Counted from the stretch's first letter, positions 1-8,303 are shown. The stretch is DNA of 64,000 nt from Streptomyces sp. WM6378 (GCF_001279695.1 NZ_LGDD01000309.1:17973-81972), one strand, 5' to 3'. Numbers and translations: made by a program. Notes: generated by a model from the letters alone, not told the origin.

Positions 1-29
1 TGCGTGAGCGGCCTCACTATCATTATCGA

Positions 30-50
30 GTTGCGCAACCTCTAAAGTGT
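30..50 (+). promoter_or_regulatory. CGCAAC element 1 (before gene at 55)
   Basis: A perfect palindrome GTTGCGCAAC at 30-39 is followed three bases later by TAAAGTGT. It is the first of eight related sites in the first 18.2 kb. TAAAGT at 43-48 could serve as a -10 box, which would place the transcription start at or near the ATG at 55 and make the mRNA leaderless. The match to the other sites is seen in the sequence; the promoter or operator role is inferred. Confidence 0.5.
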
Positions 51-54
51 TGCC

Positions 55-294
55 ATGGATGCGGACGACACGGCGGGCTGGGAATCGGCTGAGCTCGACG
101 GCGGGCCGGCGCACGGGCTGCGCATGCGGATCGCCGGCCAGCCCGGGGTGCTCCAGGTGACGTACCCCTGTGCGGTGGAGCCGCAGGCGGAGAACGTGAG
201 CGTCCAGGCGCTGTTCATCTACCGGCGGGACACGCGGCGACGCACCGGCGGTGATCAGCCGGTGCGCTACGGCTTCGATGCGGCCAGCCCCTGA
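55..294 (+). CDS. Hypothetical protein, 79 aa
   Basis: This small acidic soluble protein has no signal peptide or membrane segment. Its C-terminal part (VRYGFDAAS) looks like the end of a compact beta-rich domain. I do not recognise the family. The ATG lies directly behind a CGCAAC element, leaving no room for a Shine-Dalgarno site, so translation may be leaderless. It converges on the broken tatA gene. Codon use is typical of the window, which supports it being a real gene. Confidence 0.55.
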   Translation: MDADDTAGWESAELDGGPAHGLRMRIAGQPGVLQVTYPCAVEPQAENVSVQALFIYRRDTRRRTGGDQPVRYGFDAASP

Positions 295-305
295 GCCTTG
301 GCCCG

Positions 306-589
306 TCAGCTGCCGTCGACGTGCTGCTGGACGGTGCGGGCCGAGGCCGCATCGCCGGGAGCGGTCTGGATCGTCCAGTCAGGCGCCTCCGGCTGCGCGA
401 CCGGGGGAGAATCCGCCGAGGCCGCCGCTTGGGCACCCTCCTGCTTCATCGCCTTCGTCTCGCTCTTGAGGATGCGCAGCGACTTGCCCAACGCCCGGGC
501 CGTATCGGCGGTTTCTACGAGCCGAACAGCAGGATGATCACAATCGCCAGGATCAGCAGATGCCATGGCTCCAGCCCGTTGCGGAACAT
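306..589 (-). pseudogene. Frameshifted TatA-like translocase subunit
   Basis: Two minus-strand frames together give a TatA/E protein. The first (from ATG at 589) reads MFRNGLEPWHLLILAIVIIL then LFGS, the membrane helix and hinge. It hits TAG at 515-517. The second frame resumes with DTARALGKSLRILKSETK, the conserved amphipathic helix, and runs to 306. Eleven bases separate the Ser codon from the Asp codon, where twelve would keep frame. TatA normally forms the pore of the twin-arginine pathway. A CGCAAC element lies upstream, shared with the divergent LCP gene. A sequencing error cannot be excluded. Confidence 0.75.
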
Positions 590-650
590 TCCGCCCCCGC
601 TTCCCCCCGTCGAACCAGGACACCTCGACGGGATGCGCCCACGGGAAAGA

Positions 651-676
651 TTGCTACATTGCGCAACTGTACAACT
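651..676. promoter_or_regulatory. CGCAAC element 2 (tatA-like / LCP divergent region)
   Basis: TTGC at 651 is followed by TTGCGCAAC and then, after TGT, by ACAAC at 671-675. The site sits between the divergent tatA-like pseudogene (start 589) and the LCP gene (start 735). It has the same GCAAC-N3-(G/A)CAAC spacing as elements 3 and 6. Confidence 0.5.
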
Positions 677-734
677 GTGGGGTGGGTTGAATCGGCCCCT
701 TCTTTGGTGAGCCGTACGGACAAGGGGCGCGCGA

Positions 735-2282
735 GTGGCAGGCAGTCGTAAGGCGTCGAGTCGGCGTCGTGGTGGTGGCCGGGCGCTGGAGGCGAGCCGG
801 CGGCGCAAGCGCAGCAAGACGAAGGTCGGGATCTGGGTCGCGGTCTCGCTGCTCGTGCTGCTGACGGCCGGCGCTGGCTGGATCTACCTTCAGCTCGACG
901 GCAACATCGAGACCTTCGGTGCGGACGGAATTTCCAACAACCGGCCGCCCGCCTCCGCGAACGGGTCGAACGTGCTGGTCATCGGCACGGACGCACGGAC
1001 CGGAGGGAACAGCGACCTCGGTGGCGGCGACAAGAGTGACATCGGTCGCTCCGACACCGCCCTCCTGCTGCACGCCTATGCCGACCAGAAGCACGCCGTC
1101 GCGGTCTCCATCCCCCGCGACACTCTGGTCGACATCCCGCCGTGCAAACTCCCCGACGGCAATTGGACCAAGCCCCAGGCCAACACCATGTTCAACGCGG
1201 CCTACTCCGTGGGGCAAACCCCCAAGGGCAACCCCGCCTGCACCCAGAACACCGTCGAGAAGCTGACCGGCCTGCGCGTCGACCACACCGTGGTCGTCGA
1301 CTTCAAGGGCTTCGCGAAGATGACCGAGGCCGTCGGCGGCGTCCAGGTCTGTCTGCCCCAGGACCTCTACCAAAAAGACCTCAACCCCAACCGCCCCACC
1401 CGCGGTGCCCAGATCTTCGCGAAGGGTCCGCAGACCGTCTCCGGCCAGAAGGCCCTGGACTACGTGCGCATCCGCCACGGCATCGGCGACGGCTCCGACA
1501 TGGGCCGCATCAAACGCCAGCAAGCCTTCGTGGCCTCCCTGCTGAAAAAGGTGAAGAGCGACGGCCTGACTCCCACCAGCCTGCTCCCGCTCGCCAACGC
1601 CGCCACCGAGTCGCTGACCGTGGACCCCGGGCTCGGCTCCGCCCAGAAGCTCATCTCCTTCGCCATGTCGATGAAGAACATCGACCTGCACAACACCAAG
1701 TTCGTCACCCTCCCATGGCGCTACCAGGGCGCCCGTGTCGCCATCGTCCACCCGGACACCGAAGCCCTGTGGGCCGCGCTGAAGGCCGACCGCACCCTCG
1801 ACGGCCAGGACGCGGGCAACCACCACGACGAGCAGGCCAGTGACTCGTCCCCGTCACCCAGCGCCACGGAATCGGTGTCCGGCACGGGCATCTCCGTCGC
1901 CGTGTACAACGGCACCACCGTCACCGGCCTGGCCGCCCGCGCCGCCGACGCCCTCAAGCAGCACGGCTTCACCGTCACCAGCACCGGCACCGCCACGGTC
2001 CGCACCCAGAGCAAGACCGTGATCGAGTACGGGCCCGGCGAGAAGGACCAGGCCGAGAAGGCCGCCCAAATCTTCCCCGGCGCGGAAGTCACCGCTACGG
2101 CCAAGCCCAGAGTCAAGATCATCCTGGGCAAGGTCTACGCCACCGACCCCACCTCGACGGCATCAACCGCACCGAGTGCGGTGCCCTCCGGTATCGCCGG
2201 GGGCGCCCGCTCCGCCGACGACGACCCCTGCTCCAACCTCTCGTACGGCTCAGTACGAGTCCCACCCGCCCGACGCACCTGA
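735..2282 (+). CDS. LytR-CpsA-Psr (LCP) family glycopolymer transferase
   Basis: LCP proteins attach undecaprenyl-linked glycopolymers such as teichoic acids or capsule to peptidoglycan at the outer face of the membrane. The 515-aa protein has a basic N-terminus, one membrane helix at about residues 31-51 and an extracellular LCP domain. That domain shows NVLVIGTDAR, a GRSDTALLLH stretch, SIPRDTLVDIP and an RIRHGIGDGSDMGRIKRQQ stretch, which supply the usual Arg/Asp phosphate-binding residues. A C-terminal LytR_C domain begins near residue 385 (ISVAVYNGT). The start is GTG at 735 behind AAGGGG. A TPM-like gene follows after 12 bases, so they probably form an operon. Confidence 0.92.
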   Translation: MAGSRKASSRRRGGGRALEASRRRKRSKTKVGIWVAVSLLVLLTAGAGWIYLQLDGNIETFGADGISNNRPPASANGSNVLVIGTDARTGGNSDLGGGDKSDIGRSDTALLLHAYADQKHAVAVSIPRDTLVDIPPCKLPDGNWTKPQANTMFNAAYSVGQTPKGNPACTQNTVEKLTGLRVDHTVVVDFKGFAKMTEAVGGVQVCLPQDLYQKDLNPNRPTRGAQIFAKGPQTVSGQKALDYVRIRHGIGDGSDMGRIKRQQAFVASLLKKVKSDGLTPTSLLPLANAATESLTVDPGLGSAQKLISFAMSMKNIDLHNTKFVTLPWRYQGARVAIVHPDTEALWAALKADRTLDGQDAGNHHDEQASDSSPSPSATESVSGTGISVAVYNGTTVTGLAARAADALKQHGFTVTSTGTATVRTQSKTVIEYGPGEKDQAEKAAQIFPGAEVTATAKPRVKIILGKVYATDPTSTASTAPSAVPSGIAGGARSADDDPCSNLSYGSVRVPPARRT

Positions 2283-2294
2283 GGAGAATCCCCC

Positions 2295-3662
2295 ATGCCC
2301 GCCTACCCCCGGGCCGCACGACCGAGCTGGGCCACGGCTCTGGCCGCGTCGCTGCTCGCCCTGGCCGCCGCGCTCATCCCCGTTCCCGCACATGCCGCGA
2401 GCGGCACGGCGACGGTGGCCGACGCACTCAAGAAGAGCCCGGTCTACGTCGATCCGCGGGCCGAGGCCCAGCTGCCGAAGCCGGATGCCGAGGCGCTCGC
2501 GAAGAAGATCAAGGACGCGGGTAAGCCCGTCTTCGTGGCCGTCCTGCCGCAGAGCGCCGAATTCCCTTCCGGCTCCGTCCTGAAGGACGTGCGCTCGCTC
2601 ACCGGCATCACCGGGCTGTACGCGATCCGGCTCGGCGACGGCTTCAACGCGGGAGCCGATCGGCAGGTGATGGCCAAGAACGCCGTCGAGAACCTGGTGG
2701 GCGCCGTCAAGCGGTCCTCGCCTCCGGACGCGAAGACGGAGCTGAACGCCTTCGTCGACCAGGCCCTCCACCAGGCCAAGGGCAAGGCACCCGGCTCCTG
2801 GTCGGGCGGGGGCGAGGACGGCTCCGCCACTGCCGCCTGGCTCGCCGTCGGCGGGGTGCTCGTGGTGGGCGGCGGCGCCGGATACGCCATTCTGAGGCGG
2901 TCGCGGAAGAAGCGTGAGGAGCGCGAGCGCGCCGAACTGGACGCCCTGCGCACCGTGGTGGACGAGGACATCACCGCCTACGGCGAAGAACTCGACCGAC
3001 TCGCCTTCACGCCCTCCGAGTCCGGCGCCACCGACGCCATGCGCAAGGATTACGAGCACGCCCTCGATGCCTACGACAAGGCGAAGGAGCAGACGGCGGC
3101 GGCCCGTGTGCCGCAGGACATCCAGGCGGTGACCGAGACGCTCGCCGACGGCCGGTTCGCCCTGGCCACCTTGGAAGCCAGGCGCGGCGGCCGACTTCTG
3201 CCCGAGCGCCGACTGCCGTGTTTCTTCGACCCCCGGCACGGCCCTTCGGTGACCGACGTTCAGTGGGCCCCGCCCGGGGGCAGCCCGCGCCCGGTTCCGG
3301 CCTGCGCCGACGACACCGCACGCGTCAACTCCGGGCAGGACCCCGAAGCCCGCACGGTCCACACCGACCAGGGCCCGCAGCCGTACTGGAACGCCGGGCC
3401 CGCCTACGCCCCTTGGGCGGGCGGCTACTTCGGCGGCGCCGCCGGCGGCATCCTCGGCGGCCTCCTCGTGGGCACCGTGCTCGGCGGCCTCATCAGCGCG
3501 CCGAGCGCGTTCGCCGAACCGGGCTTCGCCGGGCCCGAAAGCCTGCCCGGCGGCGGCGAGTCCAGCGGCTCCGACTTCAACCCGGCCGACTTCTCCGGAA
3601 GTTTTGGCGGCGGCGGGTTCGGCGGTGACTCGGGAGGCGACTTCGGCGGCGGCGACTGGTAG
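2295..3662 (+). CDS. Secreted/membrane TPM-like protein with Gly-rich tail
   Basis: The 455-aa protein has a signal peptide (residues 1-35, ending AHAAS) and an extracytoplasmic alpha/beta domain resembling the TPM/YgcG group (VYVDPRAEAQL, VFVAVLPQSAEF). A membrane helix near residue 185 is followed by a basic RRSRKKREERERAEL stop-transfer and a charged helical cytoplasmic region. The tail ends in Gly/Ser/Phe repeats (GSFGGGGFGG to GGDW). Such GGxW tails are usual in TPM proteins. It is probably cotranscribed with the LCP gene upstream (12-base gap), which suggests an envelope role. The exact function is unknown. Confidence 0.8.
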   Translation: MPAYPRAARPSWATALAASLLALAAALIPVPAHAASGTATVADALKKSPVYVDPRAEAQLPKPDAEALAKKIKDAGKPVFVAVLPQSAEFPSGSVLKDVRSLTGITGLYAIRLGDGFNAGADRQVMAKNAVENLVGAVKRSSPPDAKTELNAFVDQALHQAKGKAPGSWSGGGEDGSATAAWLAVGGVLVVGGGAGYAILRRSRKKREERERAELDALRTVVDEDITAYGEELDRLAFTPSESGATDAMRKDYEHALDAYDKAKEQTAAARVPQDIQAVTETLADGRFALATLEARRGGRLLPERRLPCFFDPRHGPSVTDVQWAPPGGSPRPVPACADDTARVNSGQDPEARTVHTDQGPQPYWNAGPAYAPWAGGYFGGAAGGILGGLLVGTVLGGLISAPSAFAEPGFAGPESLPGGGESSGSDFNPADFSGSFGGGGFGGDSGGDFGGGDW

Positions 3663-3679
3663 CCGTCACGGCCCCAGGC

Positions 3680-3707
3680 CCGGCCCCGGTGCCGCAACCG
3701 GGGCCGG
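3680..3707 (+). terminator. Hairpin terminator after the TPM gene
   Basis: An 11-bp perfect stem (CCGGCCCCGGT / ACCGGGGCCGG) with a 6-base loop lies 17 bases after the TPM stop codon. It has no T-tract, as is common in actinomycetes. Confidence 0.65.
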
Positions 3708-3793
3708 CTCCACCCCGCAGCCAGTCGGCCAGTTCACTCTCAAGCTCCACTAGCTCCCCTGCATTGCCGACGGAGGTCGAACGGCTCCCGGCC

Positions 3794-4150
3794 TCAGGAC
3801 CCCACAGAACACAGGAGACGTTCAGGGGCCTCATCGGCGGTCCGCCTCAGCTGACGCACCATCAACTGCACGACGGCGACGATGTCCTGGTCGTCCACGT
3901 AGTAGATCTGGCGACGTCCTTCGCGGCGTGAGCCCACGAGGCCGGCGAGTTTCAGCTTCGCCAGGTGCTGGCTCGTCGCAGGGAGCGCGCCGCCCAGCCG
4001 CTCCGCGAGCCCCGACACATCGCTCTCGCCCTGCGCCAGCGCCCACACGATGTGCAGGCGCGCGGGCGAAGCCAGCAGGCCGAACGCCGCTGCGGCGTCC
4101 GCCAGGACCTCCGCGGTCGGGTCCATGCGCTCGCCGCTGCCCGCTGCCAT
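3794..4150 (-). CDS. ArsR-family winged-helix repressor
   Basis: The protein of about 118 aa is a compact ArsR/SmtB-type winged helix: AAFGLLASPARLHIVWALAQGE, then a recognition helix region ATSQHLAKLKLAGLV and a wing SRREGRRQIYYV. No CxC or His cluster typical of metal sensors is visible; a single Cys lies near the C-terminus. It may therefore sense redox or a non-metal signal. The start chosen is the ATG at 4150, 8 bases behind GGGAGGG; a GTG three codons upstream is possible. A CGCAAC element lies about 115 bases upstream, so this regulator may bind that element and autoregulate. That link is inferred. Confidence 0.85.
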   Translation of the reverse strand: MAAGSGERMDPTAEVLADAAAAFGLLASPARLHIVWALAQGESDVSGLAERLGGALPATSQHLAKLKLAGLVGSRREGRRQIYYVDDQDIVAVVQLMVRQLRRTADEAPERLLCSVGS

Positions 4151-4261
4151 CTCGTCCACCCTCCCGTCGCGTCCCGGTCACGTCCCGTGCCCGGGGGCAG
4201 CCTCAGTGTAGGCACGGCACTTGCCGTCTTACAGGGAGACGCCCTGCGCGGGCTCCAGATA

Positions 4262-4280
4262 GTTACGCAACCGTGCAACG
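4262..4280. promoter_or_regulatory. CGCAAC element 3 (upstream of ArsR gene)
   Basis: TTACGCAACCGTGCAAC gives two direct GCAAC half-sites at 4267-4271 and 4275-4279, eight bases apart. There is no plus-strand gene within 400 bases downstream, so the element most likely serves the minus-strand ArsR gene. Confidence 0.5.
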
Positions 4281-4411
4281 GATTATTGCCGCCAGGCATC
4301 CGGCGTCCCCGGACGCGGCCGGATTTCTGCCGCGCCACAACGATGGCACGGAGGCATCGCGTGCTGCCCCTGTGCGGGCGCATGAACATGGCTCGTCGGC
4401 GCCGGGCGGAG

Positions 4412-4445
4412 CCTTGGGACCCGCCGATGGCGGCGGGTCCCAAGG
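4412..4445. terminator. Strong hairpin after the cold-shock gene
   Basis: A 15-bp perfect stem (CCTTGGGACCCGCCG / CGGCGGGTCCCAAGG) lies 5 bases beyond the end of the minus-strand cold-shock gene. It is probably that gene's terminator. Confidence 0.75.
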
Positions 4446-4449
4446 GGGC

Positions 4450-4674
4450 TCATTCGGCCATGCGGACGCGCTCTGCTAGGTGGACGTGTTCGGCATGGAG
4501 CTCGCCGGAGCCGGTCACCGCCACGTAGGTGACGCGCAGTCCTTCGGTGAGGAAGGTTGCGCCTTCGATGGCTTCGCGGCGGACCAGGACCTCACGGCCG
4601 TCGTCCCCGTCGATGTACCCGTACCCCTTGGCCTGGTTGAACCAGCGGACCACTCCGCTGACCCTGTCGTTCAC
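4450..4674 (-). CDS. Cold-shock-domain protein, divergent
   Basis: The 74-aa protein has the single-stranded nucleic acid binding motif GVVRWFNQAKGYGYIDGDDG (RNP1-like) followed by VLVRREAI in place of the usual FVHxSAI. It is an OB-fold CspA relative, predicted to bind RNA or ssDNA in the cytoplasm. The RNP2 segment is altered (V-R replaces the V-H of classic Csp), so it is a divergent paralogue. The start is GTG at 4674 behind GGAAGAGGAG; an upstream in-frame extension to 4749 lacks conservation. A strong hairpin follows. Confidence 0.85.
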   Translation of the reverse strand: MNDRVSGVVRWFNQAKGYGYIDGDDGREVLVRREAIEGATFLTEGLRVTYVAVTGSGELHAEHVHLAERVRMAE

Positions 4675-4764
4675 TCCTCTTCCTCCCCGCTGTGTACTGG
4701 ACTTACCTGTCCCTCTGCCGCCTGTGATGCCCTTTCCTGGGGGGCGCACGCCGGAAGCGCCGGG

Positions 4765-6327
4765 TCAGTTGACGCAGGGCACGCCACCGGCCTTCACCGC
4801 CGGCCCGCTGTCCCCGCTGTCCGCCGCGGAGGCGGAGTCGCTGGGAGCGGGCGCAGGCGCCTTGCTGTTCGGGGGTGTGTAGTCGCGGCCCAGTGTGACG
4901 CGGACGTGTCCGGCCGGAATGGCGGAGCTGGCGGTGGCCGTACCCGACTTGAGGCGGGACGCGATCTGCTGGGCGGCCTGCTGTGCGCCTGCCCCGTAGG
5001 CCACGGTGGTGTGGGCCTGGGCGGGCGCGTTGCCGGTCTGTCCCGCGGTGTAGCCGAGTGCGGTCAGGGCGTTGAGCTCGGTGTCGGCGAGACCGCCGGT
5101 GCCGTTGCCGTTGCGGACGTCCACGGTGGCCGGCGCGGCCTTCGCGCCGGCCTTGGAGTCGCCGTCATCGGGCGCGGCGGACGAGGCGGGGCTGGGGCCG
5201 AAGGTCTGCTGAACGATTGCTTTGATCTTCTCGGCGTCGACGAGGTTGACCGATTCGCCCTTGCGGGTGGCGAATCCGGTGATGGGCAGGGTGTGGAACT
5301 CGACGTTGCCGCCGGTGAGGTTGGGTGCTTGCTGAGCGAAGTCCAGTACGTGCCAGGCACTGTCGAGGACCAGGTCCTTCTTCACGACCCCGAACAGCCC
5401 CTGCAGCTTGCCGAGGTCGCCGAAGAGGCCCTCGTCCTTGAGCTGGTGGGTGACGCTGGAGATGAATGCCTGCTGGCGGCGGGTGCGGTCGAGGTCGCCG
5501 TTGTCGAGGCCGTGGCGCTGGCGGACGAAGGCGAGGGCCTGCTTGGCGTCGACCTTCTGTACCCCGGCCGGGAAGTCCGCGCCGGAATAGCGGTCCTTGA
5601 CCGGGTGCTTGAGGCAGACGGTGATGGGCTGAAGGACTTTGGCGATGTCGTAGAAGCCGAGCAGGTTGACCTCGGCGAAGTGGTCGATCGGCACGCCGGT
5701 GAACTGCTGCACGGTGGCGAGCGTCGCCTCGCGCCCGGCCTCGCGGCTCTTGCCTTCGAGGTCCGGGCCTTTGATGCCCTGCTTGGACAGGCGTTCGCTG
5801 GCGCCGGTGTAGGCGTTGGCGTACGCCTCCTTTATCTTGTGCTCGCCCTGGGAGGAGCCGTCGCCGTTGAGGGTCTCCACGTAGTCGTCCCGGGGAATGG
5901 AGAACGCGCTGACTTTGCCGCCGTCCGCCGGGATGTGCATCAGGATCAGCGTGTTGGTGTTGTAGTAGCCGATATCGCTGGACCCTGCGTGCAACTGGTC
6001 CTGGACGAACTCCTTGGGCAGGTCGTTGCCGTCCATGTCCTTGCGTGAATCGAGGCCTATCAGCAAGAGGTTCACCGAACTGTCCAGGTGCTTGGGCGCG
6101 TTCTTCTTCACGGCGTCCAGGGCATCCGACGTAGTGAGGCCGTTCGTCAGTGACCGGTACGCGAACCACGTCACGCCACAGGCGATGAGCACGACGGCGG
6201 AGGTCAGCCACACCATGGCGCGCAGGGCGAGGACCCACCGCGGTCGGCGGGTACGGCCGTCGGCCGGTGAGCCGGGCGACGACTTGCGGCGGCGGTTCTG
6301 CGGGCGGGAGGAAGGGTTGTCAGGCAT
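4765..6327 (-). CDS. LytR-CpsA-Psr (LCP) family protein, second copy
   Basis: The 520-aa protein has a basic N-terminus, a membrane helix at about residues 32-55, an LCP domain and a C-terminal LytR_C domain. LCP landmarks are NLLLIGLDSR, TNTLILMHIP, FSIPRDDYVET, FRQRH-type FVRQRHGLDNGDLDRTRRQQ and a Cys-containing VCL strand. It has a Gly/Asn-rich LytR_C start (VDVRNGNGTGGLADT) and a Pro/Ala/Ser tail. Its start overlaps the upstream DUF6542-like gene by 8 bases, so the two are translationally coupled. It differs strongly from the copy at 735, so this is not a recent duplication. Confidence 0.92.
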   Translation of the reverse strand: MPDNPSSRPQNRRRKSSPGSPADGRTRRPRWVLALRAMVWLTSAVVLIACGVTWFAYRSLTNGLTTSDALDAVKKNAPKHLDSSVNLLLIGLDSRKDMDGNDLPKEFVQDQLHAGSSDIGYYNTNTLILMHIPADGGKVSAFSIPRDDYVETLNGDGSSQGEHKIKEAYANAYTGASERLSKQGIKGPDLEGKSREAGREATLATVQQFTGVPIDHFAEVNLLGFYDIAKVLQPITVCLKHPVKDRYSGADFPAGVQKVDAKQALAFVRQRHGLDNGDLDRTRRQQAFISSVTHQLKDEGLFGDLGKLQGLFGVVKKDLVLDSAWHVLDFAQQAPNLTGGNVEFHTLPITGFATRKGESVNLVDAEKIKAIVQQTFGPSPASSAAPDDGDSKAGAKAAPATVDVRNGNGTGGLADTELNALTALGYTAGQTGNAPAQAHTTVAYGAGAQQAAQQIASRLKSGTATASSAIPAGHVRVTLGRDYTPPNSKAPAPAPSDSASAADSGDSGPAVKAGGVPCVN

Positions 6328-6871
6328 GGTCGCGCCTCCTGCTGCGCAGGGACTGGAGGCCGAGTACCGCCAGCACGGCCAGTACCGTGCACTCTGCGGC
6401 GGCCATGGCGGGGAAGGCGGCTACCGCCCACCGGATCAGGTCCGTGGACGTCGACTTGCCGCCGGAGCTGGAAGGCCCGGTCAACAGGTGCACGGCCGCG
6501 GCCAGCGCGGCGACCACCAGGGCAGGCAGCGGCGCCACCCACGACAGAGCCTTTCGCCTCACCCCCAGCACGGCCGACGCGGCCGCACCGGCCACACCGC
6601 CCACCAGCAGCCCCCATCCGGAACCGGAACCACCTACGGCATCGACACAGGCACCCACCAGCGGCGGGACCAGCAGGGCCAGCGCCAGGGCCGAACGCGT
6701 GGGCCCTCGGCCGCGGGCCGGGCCGGACCGATGCCCGGCGGACACTCCCGGCGGCACAGAATCGGGCACTGGCCGCTCCCCCTGTACGGGCGTGCCACCA
6801 CCGGGGCCCCGGCGTGGTGGATTGCCGCCCGGCACGGCCGGAGATCGCTGCTGCATGCACCCGTCCCTCAT
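6320..6871 (-). CDS. DUF6542-like small integral membrane protein
   Basis: The 183-aa protein has a Pro/Gly/Arg-rich cytoplasmic N-terminus (residues 1-58) and about four hydrophobic segments: ALALALLVPPLVGACVDA, a Gly/Ala-rich segment, WVAPLPALVVAALAAAVHLL and a final Ala/Leu helix before LRSRRRDHA. The topology matches Streptomyces DUF6542 proteins. The function is unknown. It is the first gene of a two-gene operon with the downstream LCP gene. Element 4 lies about 90 bases upstream. Confidence 0.7.
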   Translation of the reverse strand: MRDGCMQQRSPAVPGGNPPRRGPGGGTPVQGERPVPDSVPPGVSAGHRSGPARGRGPTRSALALALLVPPLVGACVDAVGGSGSGWGLLVGGVAGAAASAVLGVRRKALSWVAPLPALVVAALAAAVHLLTGPSSSGGKSTSTDLIRWAVAAFPAMAAAECTVLAVLAVLGLQSLRSRRRDHA

Positions 6872-6961
6872 GACTCAGTCCGAGAGGCTCCCCTCCCGCG
6901 ACCCCAATACGGCCACCCCTCATGCCGTTACCGCAGAGGAAGACGAGCCGCCCACCCCATT

Positions 6962-6990
6962 AGTTGCAGACTTACGCAATCTCGCAAGCA
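6962..6990. promoter_or_regulatory. CGCAAC element 4 (upstream of DUF6542-LCP operon)
   Basis: GTTGC at 6963-6967 is followed by TTACGCAAT at 6973-6981 and GCAAG at 6984-6988. It is both an inverted (GTTGC/GCAAT) and a direct repeat. It lies upstream of the minus-strand operon beginning at 6871. Confidence 0.45.
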
Positions 6991-7009
6991 TCACGGCTGT
7001 GACGAGAGT

Positions 7010-7231
7010 CACTAACCCGGGGTGGCTGCCCGGACTGGCCGCCTGAAGCCCTCGGGCTGATCCGTGCCGGACGGGCCGGTAACCGCGGACGGCGCGGCGC
7101 GAACTGCTTCACTCCGGCCCTGGCCACAGCTCCACACCACCCCCGCAGTCGTGTTCCAGCTCACGGACCTGGCTCGCGTACACGCGGTGGAGCAGGCGGT
7201 GCGTCTCACGGGCCAGCCGCAACCACTCCCC
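7010..7231. other. Intergenic stretch, no gene recognised
   Basis: Open frames exist on both strands, but none has a ribosome site or family resemblance. I see no clear structure here. Confidence 0.4.
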
Positions 7232-7462
7232 CTACATACGGGAGCGCCTGCGGTTCGCGCGCACCGGATGCAGGGTGCCTCCCGCCGCGATGCAGGCCCC
7301 GACTCCGCTCGTCACGTTGGTGCAGTTGCCGCCGATCAGCTCGACCGTCCCGCTCGGGGTGAGGATATGCGCGAGCGGCAGCACGATCAGACAGATGCCG
7401 AGTGCGGTCAGGAAGACGCCATGCGCCTTGCCGGCCAGGACGCGGAAGCAGAGCGAGGGCAC
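7232..7462 (-). CDS. Small membrane protein, 76 aa
   Basis: The protein has one hydrophobic segment (VFLTALGICLIVLPLAHIL) and an extracytoplasmic loop with two Cys residues (GGNCTNV and VGACIAAGG) that could form a disulfide, followed by a basic tail. The start is GTG at 7462 with weak upstream ribosome complementarity. I do not recognise the family. Composition and codon use support a real gene, with moderate confidence. Confidence 0.5.
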   Translation of the reverse strand: MPSLCFRVLAGKAHGVFLTALGICLIVLPLAHILTPSGTVELIGGNCTNVTSGVGACIAAGGTLHPVRANRRRSRM

Positions 7463-7668
7463 GGTCGAAACGCCCCTCAGGGTGGGCGATATCCGTCAGC
7501 GACTCGACGGGCGCCGCCCCCCATCCTGGCCCCCGGCTCACCCGCGGGAGGGGCGGACGCGCCGAACTCTGCACTCATGCCAGAACCTCCGGATTCCGCC
7601 GGGCTGAACACGCAGTGGTTCCTCTACTACGGCTGGGAGGACGAACCGCGACACCGGATGGTTCCCTA

Positions 7669-7690
7669 CTTGCGCAACCTTTAAAGTGTT
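7669..7690 (+). promoter_or_regulatory. CGCAAC element 5 (before tatB-like gene)
   Basis: CTTGCGCAACCTTTAAAGTG differs from element 1 only in a few bases, including the shared TAAAGTGTTG. TAAAGT at 7682-7687 could be a -10 box. The tatB-like start codon lies about 65 bases downstream. Confidence 0.5.
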
Positions 7691-7750
7691 GAGGGTGTGG
7701 CTCGCCGTGCTCGCGGCGTGCGGGCGCTTTGTCGATCAAGGAGCGAGCGG

Positions 7751-8170
7751 ATGTTCAGTGAACTGAGCCCGATGAAAGTGGTCACCATCGCCATCGTCGC
7801 GATCTTCATCTTCGGGCCGGACAAGCTGCCCGAGTTCATCCGCAACGCGACCGGCGTCCTGCGCAAGGTGCGGGCCTTCGCGGACAGCGCCAAACAGGAC
7901 CTCCGTTCAGAACTCGGCCCGGAGTTCAAGGATTTCGAGTTCGAGGACCTCCACCCGAAGACCTTCGTACGCAAACACGTGCTGGACGGCGACAGCCTCG
8001 CCGGGGTGGAGGAGATCCGCAGCGCCCTCGACCCGCGCCCCGAACTGGCGGAGATCACGGCCGCCGTGCGCGACACAGCCGACGGCCGGGCGCCGGGTGC
8101 CGGCTCACTGGCCAAGGGCGCACAAGCAACGCCGCCGACGCGACACGTGTTCGACCCCGACGCCACGTGA
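7751..8170 (+). CDS. tatB: TatB-like twin-arginine translocase subunit
   Basis: The 139-aa protein starts MFSELSPMKVVTIAIVAIFI and continues FGPDKLPEFIRNATG, the membrane helix, Gly-Pro hinge and amphipathic helix of TatB. The stretch KQDLRSELGPEFKDFEFEDL is characteristic of actinobacterial TatB. TatB with TatC recognises twin-arginine signal peptides. No tatC lies nearby, so this is probably an accessory paralogue acting with the chromosomal Tat system. The start is ATG at 7751 behind GGAGCGAGCGG; an upstream in-frame GTG at 7697 would add 18 basic residues without resemblance to TatB. Confidence 0.85.
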   Translation: MFSELSPMKVVTIAIVAIFIFGPDKLPEFIRNATGVLRKVRAFADSAKQDLRSELGPEFKDFEFEDLHPKTFVRKHVLDGDSLAGVEEIRSALDPRPELAEITAAVRDTADGRAPGAGSLAKGAQATPPTRHVFDPDAT

Positions 8171-8303
8171 CCGCCGACCGGCCAGGCAGCTCACACCACT
8201 GACGCCCTCCGACGAAGTGCCGCACGCCAGGAACGAGTTGGGCGTGCCCGTTCTAGACTTTCCCCCTCGGTTGTGGTGCTCGACCAGGACAGGGGGCAGC
8301 GCC

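Noticed and set aside
28..50. SigE-type ECF promoter explanation of the CGCAAC element
   Set aside because: The AAC box is present but no consistent TCT-type -10 box follows at 16-17 bases in the eight sites.
654..1826. Long minus-strand reading frame opposite the LCP gene
   Set aside because: It is the antisense shadow expected in GC-rich coding DNA; the plus strand encodes a clear LCP protein. The same applies to long frames opposite 2250-3362, 4480-6048, 10410-11495, 15834-17009, 20485-21747, 46576-48198 and 56168-57457.
7586..7684. Short plus-strand frame MPEPPDSAGLNTQWFLYYGW...
   Set aside because: It looks coding-like for about 30 residues, but it ends inside regulatory element 5 and has no ribosome site or family match.
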